Part shown: one piece after another, positions 6,733 through 18,072 of the stretch
Layout: each line of letters starts with the position of its first letter
How positions within the stretch are numbered: the stretch's first letter is position 1
Origin: JBCCMQ01 sp039026235
Lineage (GTDB): Bacteria; Pseudomonadota; Alphaproteobacteria; Rhodobacterales; Rhodobacteraceae
Direction: 5' to 3'
Assembly (NCBI GenBank): GCA_039026235.1
Contig: JBCCMQ010000009.1
Coordinates: 1 to 64,000, forward strand
DNA length: 64,000 bases
Translations under genes and position numbers: made by a program
The notes under the pieces: model-generated
The model's input: only the letters and a program-made list of their open reading frames with translations
The model's database searches: none
Told to the model about the DNA's origin: nothing

Positions 6733-7694
6733 GGCTTGGTCTTCCATAGATCGGTGGACAGGTATTTCAGGCCGCTGTCGCAGATGACGATGGCCAGGGT
6801 GCCGCCGGATTCCGGCCCGGCGAGCAGTTTGAGTGCTGCGGCGAGGTTGGCCCCGGCGGAGTAACCGCCGAAGATGCCTTCGGTGCGGGCCAGCAGGCGG
6901 GCGGCGTCGCGGGCCTCTTCGCCCGTAACGGTCAGCGTGCCAGTGAGTGTTTCGGGGTCGAGATGGTCGAGTTCGGCCATCGCGTAGCCGCCGCCCTGAA
7001 TGGGATGGCGCGGGTCGGAGACCGGGTGCCCGGCGAGGGTGGCTGCGCCGTCGGGTTCAACGGCGTAGCAGCGCACGCCCAGCGGGGTCAGCGCCTGCGC
7101 CACGCCCGCCAGGGTGCCGCCCGAGCCCGCAAAATCGCAGAAGGCGGTGACGGTGCCGCCGGACTGGTCCCAGATTTCGGGCCCGGTGCCGGTTGCGTGG
7201 GCTGCGGGGTTGCCGGGGTGGCGGAACTGGTCGGCGCGGAAGGCGCCACGTTCTTCGGTGATGCGCTGGGCAGCCGTTTCGACAAGGGCGAGATCGTCGC
7301 CCGAGACCTCACCCGGTGTGCCGCCCGGGGCCTGCTCGATCAGCACGACCTCGGCGCCAAGGGCGGCCATCATACGGGCGCGTTCGCGGGAGTTTCCCGC
7401 GCTCATCACCGCAACAAACGGGTGGCCCAGCACGCCGCAGACGATGGCGAGCCCGGTGCCCATGTTGCCGGACGTGAGTTCCACCACGGTCTGGCCGGGC
7501 GTGAGGTCGCCGGAGGCCCTCGCCGCCTCGATGATCGTGCGGGCAGCGCGGTCCTTCTTGGAGAAGCCGGGCAGGAGGTAGTCGAGCTTGGCGAGGATGC
7601 GGCCACTGGCGCCGGTTGCGGCGGTCAGGCGCGAGAGATCGACCAGCGGCGTGTTGCCGATCGCCTCGATCACGGAATGAAGCACGCCTGTCAT
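6729..7694 (-). CDS. Cysteine-synthase-family PLP enzyme in threonine operon
   Basis: 321 aa, fold-type II PLP enzyme resembling O-acetylserine sulfhydrylase and cystathionine beta-synthase cores. The Schiff-base lysine is K47 (GFSKKDRAAR) and the phosphate-binding glycine loop is GSGGTLAGVAQAL. The asparagine loop normally reading SGNTG is SGNMG here (residues 75-79), so substrate choice may differ from true CysK. It overlaps both kbl upstream and tdh downstream by ATGA, implying translational coupling and a role in threonine/serine/glycine metabolism. It could be a threonine- or serine-related beta-replacement or elimination enzyme. The exact reaction cannot be read from sequence. Confidence 0.8.
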   Translation of the reverse strand: MTGVLHSVIEAIGNTPLVDLSRLTAATGASGRILAKLDYLLPGFSKKDRAARTIIEAARASGDLTPGQTVVELTSGNMGTGLAIVCGVLGHPFVAVMSAGNSRERARMMAALGAEVVLIEQAPGGTPGEVSGDDLALVETAAQRITEERGAFRADQFRHPGNPAAHATGTGPEIWDQSGGTVTAFCDFAGSGGTLAGVAQALTPLGVRCYAVEPDGAATLAGHPVSDPRHPIQGGGYAMAELDHLDPETLTGTLTVTGEEARDAARLLARTEGIFGGYSAGANLAAALKLLAGPESGGTLAIVICDSGLKYLSTDLWKTKP

Positions 7695-8878
7695 GGCAGG
7701 ACGCCGGTGTCCTTTCCGGCCTCGGTAAATGCCGCCACCGCCCTGTCCAGATCAGCACGCGTCAGCGCGGCATTCATCTGGGTGCGGATCCGCGCTTTTC
7801 CCTTGGGGACCACCGGGAAAAAGAAACCCGAGACGTAGACGCCAAGTTCAAACAACCGGGCCGCCATTTTCTGGGCAAGCTGCGCCTCGCCCAGCATCAC
7901 GGGGATGATCGGATGCTCACCCGGAAGAAGCGTGAAACCTGCCTTTTGAAGACCCGCGCGCCAATAGGCGGCATTGTCAAACAGACGGGCTCTCAGGTCG
8001 TCGCCATCTTCGACCAGATCGAGCGCGGTCAGCCCGGCTGCAACGATCGCAGGCGGCAGCGCGTTTGAAAAAAGATAGGGCCGCGCCCGCTGACGGAGGA
8101 GGTCGATGACTGGTTGAGGTCCGGCAATGTATCCGCCGATCGCGCCGCCAAGCGCCTTTCCCAACGTACCGGTCAGAATGTCGACACCGACGCCGAAATG
8201 GGATGGTGTGCCTGCGCCTTTCAGGCCCATGAAGCCCGTGGCGTGGCAGTCGTCCACCATCACCTGTGCGTCATAGGCCTGTGCCAAAGTGGTGATTTCG
8301 GGCAGTTTCGCCAGATACCCATCCATGGAAAAAACGCCGTCTGTCGCAATCATGATATGGCGTGCGCCATCCGATCTGGCTGTCCTGAGCTGGGCTTCCA
8401 GATCCTCCATGTCCGAGTTTCGATACCGATACCGCCTGGCCTTGCAAAGCCGGATGCCATCAATGATCGAGGCGTGGTTCAGCGCGTCCGATACAATCGC
8501 ATCATCGGGCCCCAGAAGCGGCTCAAACAGCCCACCGTTGGCATCGAAACAGGCGGCAAATAGGATTGCGTCATCCATGCCCAGAAAGGTCGCCAGCCGT
8601 TGTTCCAACCGGCGGTGCAGATCTTGCGTACCGCAGATGAACCGTACCGAGGCCATGCCGAACCCGTGTTCCGCCATTGCAGCACTTGCCGATTCCACCA
8701 GGGCCGGGTGGTCCGCAAGGCCAAGATAGTTGTTGGCGCACAGATTGATCAGCTGTCGCGGCCCGACCGCAATATGGGCGCCCTGAGGCGACGTTAGCGG
8801 ACGCTCGGTCTTGTACAGACCTTCGTTCTCGATTTCGGCCAGCGTTGTGTGAATGTGCGACAGGAAGTGAGATGGCAT
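7691..8878 (-). CDS. kbl: Glycine C-acetyltransferase (2-amino-3-ketobutyrate CoA ligase)
   Basis: 395 aa alpha-oxoamine synthase. It cleaves 2-amino-3-ketobutyrate with CoA to glycine and acetyl-CoA. The PLP lysine is K241 in DILTGTLGKALGG. Other family marks are NNYLGLADHP, SDALNHASIIDGIRL and DDCHATGF. It is the first gene of a kbl / cysteine-synthase-like / tdh operon with four-base overlaps. The start at 8878 is preceded by AAGGAGGG. The AT-rich stretch upstream (8901-8967) carries promoter and operator-like sequences, and the XRE-cupin gene behind it is the probable regulator. Confidence 0.96.
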   Translation of the reverse strand: MPSHFLSHIHTTLAEIENEGLYKTERPLTSPQGAHIAVGPRQLINLCANNYLGLADHPALVESASAAMAEHGFGMASVRFICGTQDLHRRLEQRLATFLGMDDAILFAACFDANGGLFEPLLGPDDAIVSDALNHASIIDGIRLCKARRYRYRNSDMEDLEAQLRTARSDGARHIMIATDGVFSMDGYLAKLPEITTLAQAYDAQVMVDDCHATGFMGLKGAGTPSHFGVGVDILTGTLGKALGGAIGGYIAGPQPVIDLLRQRARPYLFSNALPPAIVAAGLTALDLVEDGDDLRARLFDNAAYWRAGLQKAGFTLLPGEHPIIPVMLGEAQLAQKMAARLFELGVYVSGFFFPVVPKGKARIRTQMNAALTRADLDRAVAAFTEAGKDTGVLP

Positions 8879-8900
8879 TGGGTGCCCTCCTTGCCTGAAA

Positions 8901-8967
8901 ATTACATTATAACAGAAATCTTTTCAAGATATTGTATCCTATATAAAGTATATTTTCCGTTAAATTG
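8901..8967 (-). promoter_or_regulatory. kbl operon promoter/operator region
   Basis: This 67-bp stretch is strikingly AT-rich in a GC-rich genome. On the reverse strand it contains a perfect TATAAT (8906-8911). It also holds a 13-bp palindrome of ATCTT arms around a 3-nt centre (8918-8930), which overlaps the -35 side of that box. The palindrome is a plausible operator for the adjacent XRE regulator. No good -35 hexamer is visible, which fits an activator- or repressor-dependent promoter. Confidence 0.5.
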
Positions 8968-9534
8968 TCATTTCGCCTGGAATACGATCAGGAACGCCCG
9001 GGCGCCTGCCGAGGTCGCGGTTATCGCGTGCGCACAGTCGGCGGCGTATCGCACGGTGTCTCCGGATCGAAGCGTTTGTGCTGCGTCCCCTGAACAGACC
9101 GAAAGCGCACCGTCGATGACTGTCAGGTGTTCGCGTGTGCCCGGGGCATGGGCTTCGCTGATCAGGGCACCGTCGGCGTCGAAAATTAACTCATAGACCT
9201 CCTGTCGCCCGGCCTCTTCCGGCGGAGAGAGAATGCGAATGGTACATCCGGGACCATGGCCCGCAATCGTCGGCGTGGTATCCGACGCCTGAAAACTGAT
9301 CTGAGGTGGCCCGGCCTGGGCATCGAGCAGCCCGGCGAAATCAACGCCAAGCGCCTGCGTCAGATTCCAAAGTGTCGCGACCGTCGGGCTGCTTTCCCCA
9401 CGCTCGATCTGGCTAACCATCGAGCGCGACACACCCGACATGCGGGACACCGCATCAAGGGAAAGGCCCTGTTCCGTCCGGGTCGACTTCAGGCTCTGGG
9501 CGAGCCGCTCCATGAAATCGGTCTTTGCTGCCAT
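8968..9534 (-). CDS. XRE-family regulator with C-terminal cupin
   Basis: 188 aa from ATG 9534; a GTG at 9579 would add 15 residues. The N-terminal helix-turn-helix (about 8-65) reads LKSTRTEQGLSLDAVSRMSG then SRSMVSQIERGESSPTVATL. A cupin sensor domain follows (about 110-180) with GTREHLTVIDGALSV. This HTH-cupin layout is typical of regulators of amino-acid and amine catabolism that sense a pathway metabolite. It lies directly upstream of the threonine operon and divergent from the thiolase gene, so it probably controls one or both. The shared 105-bp spacer to the thiolase would hold its second operator. Confidence 0.88.
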   Translation of the reverse strand: MAAKTDFMERLAQSLKSTRTEQGLSLDAVSRMSGVSRSMVSQIERGESSPTVATLWNLTQALGVDFAGLLDAQAGPPQISFQASDTTPTIAGHGPGCTIRILSPPEEAGRQEVYELIFDADGALISEAHAPGTREHLTVIDGALSVCSGDAAQTLRSGDTVRYAADCAHAITATSAGARAFLIVFQAK

Positions 9535-9639
9535 GACCAGACCCTGCGCAGCGTCGCTGGCCGTGTCAATTGACGGCACGTTTCGCTAGGCTCAGAACAA
9601 AGCCCCAGCTAACAAACGGTCAAGGCCAAAGGGGGAAAG

Positions 9640-10818
9640 ATGGACAAGGATGTTGTAATACTCGACGGTGCGCGGACTGCGATTGGAACCTTTGGCGGTG
9701 CCCTGGCGGCAACGCCGCCGGGCAAGCTTGGCGCAGCCGTGGCGCGCGCGGCCCTTGAAAGGTCCGGGGTGGACGGTGGCCAGATTGGCCACGTCAGTTT
9801 CGGCCATGTGATCAACACCGAACCCCGCGACATGTACCTCAGCCGGACCGCCGCGATTGAGGCCGGTGTGCCGGACACGGCGCCGGCCATGAACGTCAAT
9901 CGGCTTTGCGGGTCCGGTGCCCAGGCGATTGTGTCGGTGGTGCAATCATTGGCCATGGGTGACGCGGATTTTGGCTTGGCTGGTGGCGCCGAAAGCATGA
10001 GCAGATCGCCCTACATCCTTGCCGCCGCCCGCTGGGGGCAGAAAATGGGTGATACAGCGTCGGCGGACATGATGCTTGGCGCCCTGAATTGTCCCTTTGG
10101 AACAGGCCACATGGGCGTGACAGCAGAAAACGTTGCGGAAGAACACGCCGTGAGCCGCGCCGATCAGGATGCCTTTGCCTTGGAAAGCCAGATCCGGGCT
10201 GCCGCGGCCATTCGCGGCGGCCGCTTCAGGGATCAGATCGTACCGATTGAGGTTAAGCGGCGCCGCGACACGGTGGCTTTTGAAACCGACGAACATCCCA
10301 AGGAAACCAATGCCGAAGCACTGGCCGGACTGCGCGCGGTTTTCCGCAAGGACGGCACGGTCACAGCTGGAAATGCCAGCGGTATCAATGACGGTGCGGC
10401 TGCATTGGTTCTGGCGCGCGCGAAGGCAGCCGACGCAGCGGGTCTGCGCCCCGGGGCCCGTGTTCTGGGCTACGCCCACGCCGGTGTCAGGCCAGAGGTC
10501 ATGGGCATCGGGCCGATCCCCGCGGTTCAGTCCCTACTGCAAAGGACGGGTCTTTCAGTCGAGGATTTCGATATCATCGAATCGAATGAGGCCTTCGCGG
10601 CCCAAGCGGTTGCGGTCAACCGCGGCCTTGGCCTGGACCCTGCCAAGGTCAATCCGAACGGCGGCGCCATCGCGCTTGGCCATCCGGTGGGTGCAACCGG
10701 CGCCATTCTGACCGTCAAGGCGCTTTATGAACTTAACCGCATTGGCGGGGGTCGTGCGCTAATCACGATGTGCATCGGGGGTGGCCAGGGCATCGCACTT
10801 GCCATCGAGGCGCTTTGA
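9640..10818 (+). CDS. Acetyl-CoA acetyltransferase (thiolase)
   Basis: 392 aa. Thiolase signature residues are visible: nucleophile C90 in NRLCGSGAQAIVS, H348 in AIALGHPVGATGA and C378 in TMCIGGGQGIA. It interconverts two acetyl-CoA and acetoacetyl-CoA, or cleaves 3-ketoacyl-CoA. It is divergent from the XRE-cupin regulator of the threonine operon, and acetyl-CoA is a product of that operon, so it may channel this acetyl-CoA or act on a related ketoacyl-CoA. The start is supported by AAGGGGGAAAG. It could be a degradative or a biosynthetic (PhaA-type) thiolase; no phaB is adjacent. Confidence 0.92.
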   Translation: MDKDVVILDGARTAIGTFGGALAATPPGKLGAAVARAALERSGVDGGQIGHVSFGHVINTEPRDMYLSRTAAIEAGVPDTAPAMNVNRLCGSGAQAIVSVVQSLAMGDADFGLAGGAESMSRSPYILAAARWGQKMGDTASADMMLGALNCPFGTGHMGVTAENVAEEHAVSRADQDAFALESQIRAAAAIRGGRFRDQIVPIEVKRRRDTVAFETDEHPKETNAEALAGLRAVFRKDGTVTAGNASGINDGAAALVLARAKAADAAGLRPGARVLGYAHAGVRPEVMGIGPIPAVQSLLQRTGLSVEDFDIIESNEAFAAQAVAVNRGLGLDPAKVNPNGGAIALGHPVGATGAILTVKALYELNRIGGGRALITMCIGGGQGIALAIEAL

Positions 10819-10891
10819 ATTCTCTGCGATCTTAAGCGGCTGTTCACCATCCCCGGATACCAGCAACGGGGTAGTTGTCGCAGCGGATCAC

Positions 10892-13120
<2,229 letters not shown>

Positions 13121-13141
13121 CGCCTTGCGCCAAAGGGTCCG

Positions 13142-13612
13142 ATGGCACAGGCTCGTGCCATGGACGAGAAGGGATTCCACCCGCGCGCGCTTGGAGAAAT
13201 CGCCATCCGCTGCGCCGACATCGACGCAATGGCCCGGTTCTATGAAGACGTCATCGGGCTCAAAAGGCTAAGCGGCAACGCCGGATCCGACATCGTCTTT
13301 TTCAAGGTGTCAGAAGGTTTTGAAGGGCACACATCCGTGCTGGCGCTGTTTCGTCACAACGCCCGACAGCGCGATGTGCATCCCGTGGGCAGCGACGCAC
13401 CGGCGACGGGCGCCGGATCATCGCTTCATCATCTGGCTTTGTCATTGCCCTACAGCGAACAAGACGCGGTGATGGCTTGGTACGAAAAGCTGGGGCTTGA
13501 GTATTCGGTTCAGCACTTCCCCTGGATTGGCTGGCGCGGGATCTTCACAAGGGACCCAGAGGGCAACACGGTTGAGCTGGTTGCCTTCGACCGCTCAGAG
13601 CTTGGTTCTTAG
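13142..13612 (+). CDS. VOC-family (glyoxalase-like) protein
   Basis: 156 aa (150 if ATG 13160 is used). The vicinal-oxygen-chelate fold is indicated by LGEIAIRCADIDAMARFYED near the N-terminus and HHLALSLPYSEQ in the second half. The C-terminal GIFTRDPEGNTVELVAFD carries the usual metal-ligand glutamate. Family members are metal-dependent lyases, dioxygenases or resistance proteins; the substrate is not evident. Its last bases overlap the convergent recQ stop by four. It follows the histidine-kinase gene by 21 bp and may be co-transcribed. Confidence 0.82.
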   Translation: MAQARAMDEKGFHPRALGEIAIRCADIDAMARFYEDVIGLKRLSGNAGSDIVFFKVSEGFEGHTSVLALFRHNARQRDVHPVGSDAPATGAGSSLHHLALSLPYSEQDAVMAWYEKLGLEYSVQHFPWIGWRGIFTRDPEGNTVELVAFDRSELGS

Positions 13613-15648
13613 CCTTCTTGCAGAACAGTCAGGAATGCGTGGCCGAAGCGCGCCGCGCGTTTTTCGCCCATAAGCCCAGTCAACGCCGCCATGTCGCCTG
13701 GGCGGAGCGCAGCGATCTTGGCAAGAAGCGCCGCCGAGCAGCTTAATGGTTTTTCGGTTCCTGCGGCACCGCGCTGCAATTGGGACTGCGCTTCAAGAAG
13801 CCGATCAAAGAGCCCGCCCGCCTCTCGGCCCGCCAATTTTCGGCGGGCGGGATGGTGTGCGTCCGGTGCTTCGCCGGTGATCAATTGCAGAAAATCGGCA
13901 CCATAGCGTTCCAGTTTCTTTGCGCCGACGCCGGTGATCCGGGCCATCTGGTCCATTGTTGTTGGGCGCCTTTCGGCCATCTCGATCAGGGTACGGTCGT
14001 TGAAGATGACATAGGCCGGGGCGCGGCGCGCCTCCGCCAGTTCGCGTCGTTTCGCCTTGAGGGCCGCCAAGAGGGGCGCGTCTTCGTCGGATACGAGCGC
14101 CTTCGCCGCCGGTTTGTTGCGACTTTGCGTGATTGTGTCCTGGCGCAAGGTGATGGTCGCTGCATCCAAAAGGATCGGACGTGCCGCATCGGTCATGCGC
14201 AAGCCCCCATGCCGCGCAGGATCGGGACGGATCAGATCGTGGCCCATCATCTGGCGCAGGATTGCCTGCCACGTTCTCCGCTCACGGGCCTTGCCGATCC
14301 CAAAGGTGGGCAGCGCATCATGCCCGCGCGCCGTGACCTTATCAGTCGCGTTGCCGGTCAGGATGTCAATTACGTGGCCCGCACCATAGGTCTCGCCGGA
14401 CCGCAGGATCGCCGACAGGGCCATTCTGACGGCTTCGGTTCCATCAAATGTCTCGGGCAGGCGCTCGCAAAGATCGCAGTTGCCGCAGGGTTCGCTCGCT
14501 TCGCCGAAATAGTTCAACAGGACCTGCCGGCGGCATGCGGTGGCCTCACAGAGGCCCAGAAGCGCATTCAGGCGCGCATGATCGGCTTCCTTGCGCTCTG
14601 GCGGCGAGGGACTTTCGTCGATTTGCGTCCGTCGGAGGCGAATGTCCTCGGCACCATAAAGCGTCAGGGTTTCAGCCAGGGCACCATCGCGGCCCGCCCG
14701 ACCGATTTCCTGATAGTAGGCTTCGATCGACTTGGGCAGATCGGCATGGGCCACCCACCTCACATCGGGCTTGTCGATGCCCATTCCGAAGGCGACGGTC
14801 GCCACGACAATAAGCCCGTCTTCGCGGGCGAACCGGTGTTCGACCAAGCGGCGGTCATCTGCGTCCATACCGCCGTGATAGGCGCAGGCGGCATGGTTCT
14901 CTTGCCGCAGGGCCGCAGCCAGGGTTTCGGTTTTGGCGCGCGTCGCCGTGTAAACAATGCCCGATTGACCGCGCCGCGCAGCCGCGAATTGCAGTATCTG
15001 CGTGCGGGGCGCATTCTTCACCGCAAAGGCAAGGTTGATGTTGGGGCGATCGAAGCCTCGCAGGAAAACATCGGGCTTTGCCTCGCCGAAAAGCCGGTGG
15101 ATGATCTCGGCCCGCGTTTCGCCATCGGCGGTGGCGGTAAATGCCGCTAACGGCACGTCCAGCGCCCGACGCAATTCGCCAATCCGCAGATAGTCGGGCC
15201 GAAAATCGTGGCCCCATTGGCTCACGCAGTGCGCTTCGTCCACTGCGATCAGTCGGGTGTTAGCCCGGCGCAACAGCTGTAGGGCTGCACCAGACGCCAA
15301 TCTTTCGGGTGCCATATAAAGAAGCTTCAGGTCGTGCCGGTCGAGCGCCGCAAAGACTTCATCGGTTTCGGTCTCGGTATTGGCGCTGGTTAGCGCTCCT
15401 GCATGGATGCCCAGCTCGCGCAACGCGCGAACCTGATCGCGCATGAGGGCGATCAGGGGCGAAATCACCACGGTCAGCCCATCGCGGCAGATCGCCGGAA
15501 GCTGGTAACAGAGCGATTTGCCGCCGCCGGTCGGCATAATGGCCAGCGTGTTGCGTCCGCGGGTCACCGCATCGACGATTTCGCCCTGTCCGGGACGGTA
15601 GCTTTCAAAACCGAATACGGATTTCAGGAACGGTTCAGGGTCCGGCAT
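13609..15648 (-). CDS. recQ: ATP-dependent DNA helicase RecQ
   Basis: 679 aa from ATG 15648 (MPDPEPFLKSVFGFESYRPG); a longer frame to 15690 lacks resemblance. The superfamily-2 3'-5' helicase acts in recombination and replication-fork repair. Walker A is MPTGGGKSLCYQLPA, motif II is VDEAHCVSQWGHDF, motif VI is QEIGRAGRDGALAE. A zinc-binding RQC region follows (CRRQVLLNYFG, CGNCDLC), then an HRDC domain (RTLIEMAERRPTTMDQMARI). Length and order match bacterial RecQ. It ends convergently with the VOC gene. Confidence 0.96.
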   Translation of the reverse strand: MPDPEPFLKSVFGFESYRPGQGEIVDAVTRGRNTLAIMPTGGGKSLCYQLPAICRDGLTVVISPLIALMRDQVRALRELGIHAGALTSANTETETDEVFAALDRHDLKLLYMAPERLASGAALQLLRRANTRLIAVDEAHCVSQWGHDFRPDYLRIGELRRALDVPLAAFTATADGETRAEIIHRLFGEAKPDVFLRGFDRPNINLAFAVKNAPRTQILQFAAARRGQSGIVYTATRAKTETLAAALRQENHAACAYHGGMDADDRRLVEHRFAREDGLIVVATVAFGMGIDKPDVRWVAHADLPKSIEAYYQEIGRAGRDGALAETLTLYGAEDIRLRRTQIDESPSPPERKEADHARLNALLGLCEATACRRQVLLNYFGEASEPCGNCDLCERLPETFDGTEAVRMALSAILRSGETYGAGHVIDILTGNATDKVTARGHDALPTFGIGKARERRTWQAILRQMMGHDLIRPDPARHGGLRMTDAARPILLDAATITLRQDTITQSRNKPAAKALVSDEDAPLLAALKAKRRELAEARRAPAYVIFNDRTLIEMAERRPTTMDQMARITGVGAKKLERYGADFLQLITGEAPDAHHPARRKLAGREAGGLFDRLLEAQSQLQRGAAGTEKPLSCSAALLAKIAALRPGDMAALTGLMGEKRAARFGHAFLTVLQEG

Positions 15649-15727
15649 ACCTGCTTCGAATATTAGATAACTGCTCTTTTCCCTGAGCAAACCACACTAA
15701 GATTCGGTGAACAAGCCCGGTCATGCC

Positions 15728-16009
15728 TCAAACGTAAAGCAGATTGTTCCGGATGATGATCTCAAGCGCGATGATGGCGATAAAAAGCACCAGCGGTGCC
15801 AGATCCAGCCCGCCGGTCTGTGGCAGATAGCGCCGGATCGGCTGATAGAATGGCTCGAGCAGGCGGTTTAGCCCGTACCAGACCTGGGCCACGAACTGCT
15901 GATGCAGGTTCAGGACTTGAAACGCGATCAGCCAGCTCATGATGATGTGGATGATCATGATCCACTTGGCGACGCCAAGGATCAGCAAAAGAATCTGGGC
16001 AAGCGATTG
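15728..16009 (-). CDS. YggT-family membrane protein
   Basis: 93 aa from ATG 16009 (MQSLAQILLLILGVAKWIMI). Two hydrophobic segments at each end (about 3-30 and 70-92) flank the conserved YGLNRLLEPFYQPIRRYLP and GGLDLAPLVLFIAI, which define YggT. The family is linked to membrane-protein organisation, cell division or osmotic tolerance; the molecular role is unsettled. It sits between recQ and a divergent thioesterase with no clear operon. Confidence 0.88.
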   Translation of the reverse strand, partial: QSLAQILLLILGVAKWIMIIHIIMSWLIAFQVLNLHQQFVAQVWYGLNRLLEPFYQPIRRYLPQTGGLDLAPLVLFIAIIALEIIIRNNLLYV

Positions 16010-16149
16010 CATCGGGCTTCCGTTTTTTTGGCTCCGGATCATCTATGCGCCTCTGCGACCGGGGGCAAGACTGCGTTGCCGCAACGTGACGCCTTGCGGC
16101 CCGAAGGCAGTCAGGTGATCAGTGATCAGCCAGTCAGGGAGACTTGGGC

Positions 16150-16686
16150 ATGTATCCCATCATTCGCATCGGCATGAACCTCTGGCGGCACCGGAATGAT
16201 CCGCCGCTCGGTTTCGGCGATACCCATGTCACCCATCTTGTCTGCCGCCTGTCGGACATCGACGTGTTCCGCGAAATGAACAACGGCCGGACGCTGACGC
16301 TTTACGACATCGGACGGTTCGGCCTTTTTAAGCGGCTGGGCGTCTCTGCTGTCATGGCGCGCAACAACTGGGCCGGTACCGTGGCCGGTACCAGCGTCCG
16401 CTATCGCCACCGCGTCCGCTGGCGTGACCGGATCGAAATGCGGTCCCGCATCGCTGGGTGGGATGACAAATTCGTCTACATTGACCAGTCGATGTGGGTG
16501 GGTGATCGCGCGACCAGTCAACAGCTTATTCGGACGGCGGTCACGGACAAGAACGGTCTGGTGCGCCCGGCCAAACTGGCAGAGACCTTTGGGGTAGAGG
16601 CCAAGGGCCCTAAAATGCCGGACTGGATCACAGCCTGGATCGCGGCCGAAGCCAAAAGACCCTGGCCGCCCGAACGCGGGCATTGA
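16150..16686 (+). CDS. Thioesterase-superfamily (hot-dog) protein
   Basis: 178 aa from ATG 16150; an in-frame TTG lies two codons earlier. It resembles the acyl-CoA thioesterase/THEM6-like group: THLVCRLSDIDVFREMNNGRTLTLYDIGRFGLF holds the characteristic D-x-x-x-H/E-M-N-N segment, followed by strands such as GTSVRYRHRVRWRDRIEM. A probable role is hydrolysis of an acyl-CoA. A GAGACTTGGGC ribosome-binding site is weak. It is divergent from yggT and 49 bp ahead of a major-facilitator gene on the same strand. Confidence 0.8.
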   Translation: MYPIIRIGMNLWRHRNDPPLGFGDTHVTHLVCRLSDIDVFREMNNGRTLTLYDIGRFGLFKRLGVSAVMARNNWAGTVAGTSVRYRHRVRWRDRIEMRSRIAGWDDKFVYIDQSMWVGDRATSQQLIRTAVTDKNGLVRPAKLAETFGVEAKGPKMPDWITAWIAAEAKRPWPPERGH

Positions 16687-16735
16687 TCGGCCGCTGTTTT
16701 CCCTGCAAAACCCGTGTCACTAGCATGGAGTGGGC

Positions 16736-18067
16736 ATGGATAATTCGCACGCCAGGCGGCGCATCTGGGGCTGGTATTTCTTTGATTGGGCCAGCCAGCC
16801 GTATAACACTCTGCTGCTGACATTTGTTTTCGCACCCTACCTGAATGACCTTCTGGGCGATGGAACGCGGGCGCAAAGCGTCTGGGGGTTTGGCGTCGGC
16901 GCAGCGGGCATTGTGATCGCTCTTACAGCGCCCATCCTCGGTGCAATCGCGGATACCGGCGGCGCGCGCATGCGCTTTATCTGGGTCTTTTCGATCTTCT
17001 ACATCCTGGGAGCCGCAGGCCTTTGGTGGTCCGAGCCGGGCAACTATTCCCTTTGGTGGATCATGATCTGTTTCGCCCTTGGCCTGATCGGGATGGAGTT
17101 TGCGACAATTTTCACCAACGCCATGCTGCCCGATCTCGGCCCGCCGGAACGGATTGGCCGGATCAGCGGCAATGGCTGGGCCTTCGGATATCTGGGCGGG
17201 CTGTTCGGGCTGGTGATCATGCTGGGGTTTTTCGCTGAAGGCGAAACCGGACGAACCTTTTTCGGCATCTCGCCGATCCTTGGCCTGGACCCGGACATGC
17301 GGGAAGGCACGCGGTCCGTCGGACCTTTCACCGCGCTTTGGTACGGCCTTTTCATGGTGCCGTTCTTTCTGTTCATGCGCGATCCGCGCCCCAAAGCCGT
17401 CGCGCCCGGTGCGGTAGGGCGCGCCTTGGCGGATCTGCGGGAAACCATGCGTCGTCTTCCTTCCAGCCCCAGCCTTTTTGCCTATCTTGGCTCGTCGATG
17501 TTCTATCGAGATGCTTTGAACGGCATGTACGCCTTTGGTGGTATCTATGCGGCCGGTGTGCTTGGCTGGACGGTCGTTGAGGTCGGTACATTCGGGATAC
17601 TGGCGATTGTTACCGGCGCAGTCTTTTCCTGGCTTGGCGGACGCGCTGACAGCGCCTATGGCCCGAAACCCGTTATTGTTTGCAGCGTGCTGATCCTTAC
17701 GGTCGTCGCGATCGGCGTGGTTTTTGTATCGCGCGAGGCTGTTTTTGGCATCTCGGTTGCCGCCGGCTCTGCTATCCCTGACGTCGCATTCTATGCACTT
17801 GGCGCGGTCATTGGGGCCGCGGGTGGCGTGCTGCAGGCAGCATCGCGCAGCATGATGGTCGTCCAGGCCAATCCGGAACGTATGACCGAAGCGTTCGGTC
17901 TCTACGCGCTGGCCGGCAAGGCCACATCATTCGTGGCGCCCCTGTCGATCGCCGTTGCGACGGAAGTCAGTGGCAGCCAGCAATTGGGCATCGCACCCCT
18001 AATTGTGCTTTTTGCAATCGGGCTAATTCTGCTATTCTGGGTCAAAGCGAGCCCAGAGAGGCACTGA
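16736..18067 (+). CDS. MFS transporter, UMF1/Atg22-like
   Basis: 443 aa from ATG 16736, with about 11-12 hydrophobic segments. The N-terminal RRIWGWYFFDWASQPYNT is the hallmark of the UMF1 (Atg22-like) MFS family, which in fungi exports amino acids from the vacuole. GYLGGLFGLVIMLGFF is also characteristic. In bacteria the substrates are undefined. The stop is 5 bp from the mepA start, so the two are probably translated from one message, hinting at recycling of wall or amino-acid products. Confidence 0.88.
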   Translation: MDNSHARRRIWGWYFFDWASQPYNTLLLTFVFAPYLNDLLGDGTRAQSVWGFGVGAAGIVIALTAPILGAIADTGGARMRFIWVFSIFYILGAAGLWWSEPGNYSLWWIMICFALGLIGMEFATIFTNAMLPDLGPPERIGRISGNGWAFGYLGGLFGLVIMLGFFAEGETGRTFFGISPILGLDPDMREGTRSVGPFTALWYGLFMVPFFLFMRDPRPKAVAPGAVGRALADLRETMRRLPSSPSLFAYLGSSMFYRDALNGMYAFGGIYAAGVLGWTVVEVGTFGILAIVTGAVFSWLGGRADSAYGPKPVIVCSVLILTVVAIGVVFVSREAVFGISVAAGSAIPDVAFYALGAVIGAAGGVLQAASRSMMVVQANPERMTEAFGLYALAGKATSFVAPLSIAVATEVSGSQQLGIAPLIVLFAIGLILLFWVKASPERH

Positions 18068-18072
18068 GCAGA

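Noticed and set aside
13780..15150. 456-codon forward open frame
   Set aside because: Fully antisense to recQ, whose helicase motifs are all present.
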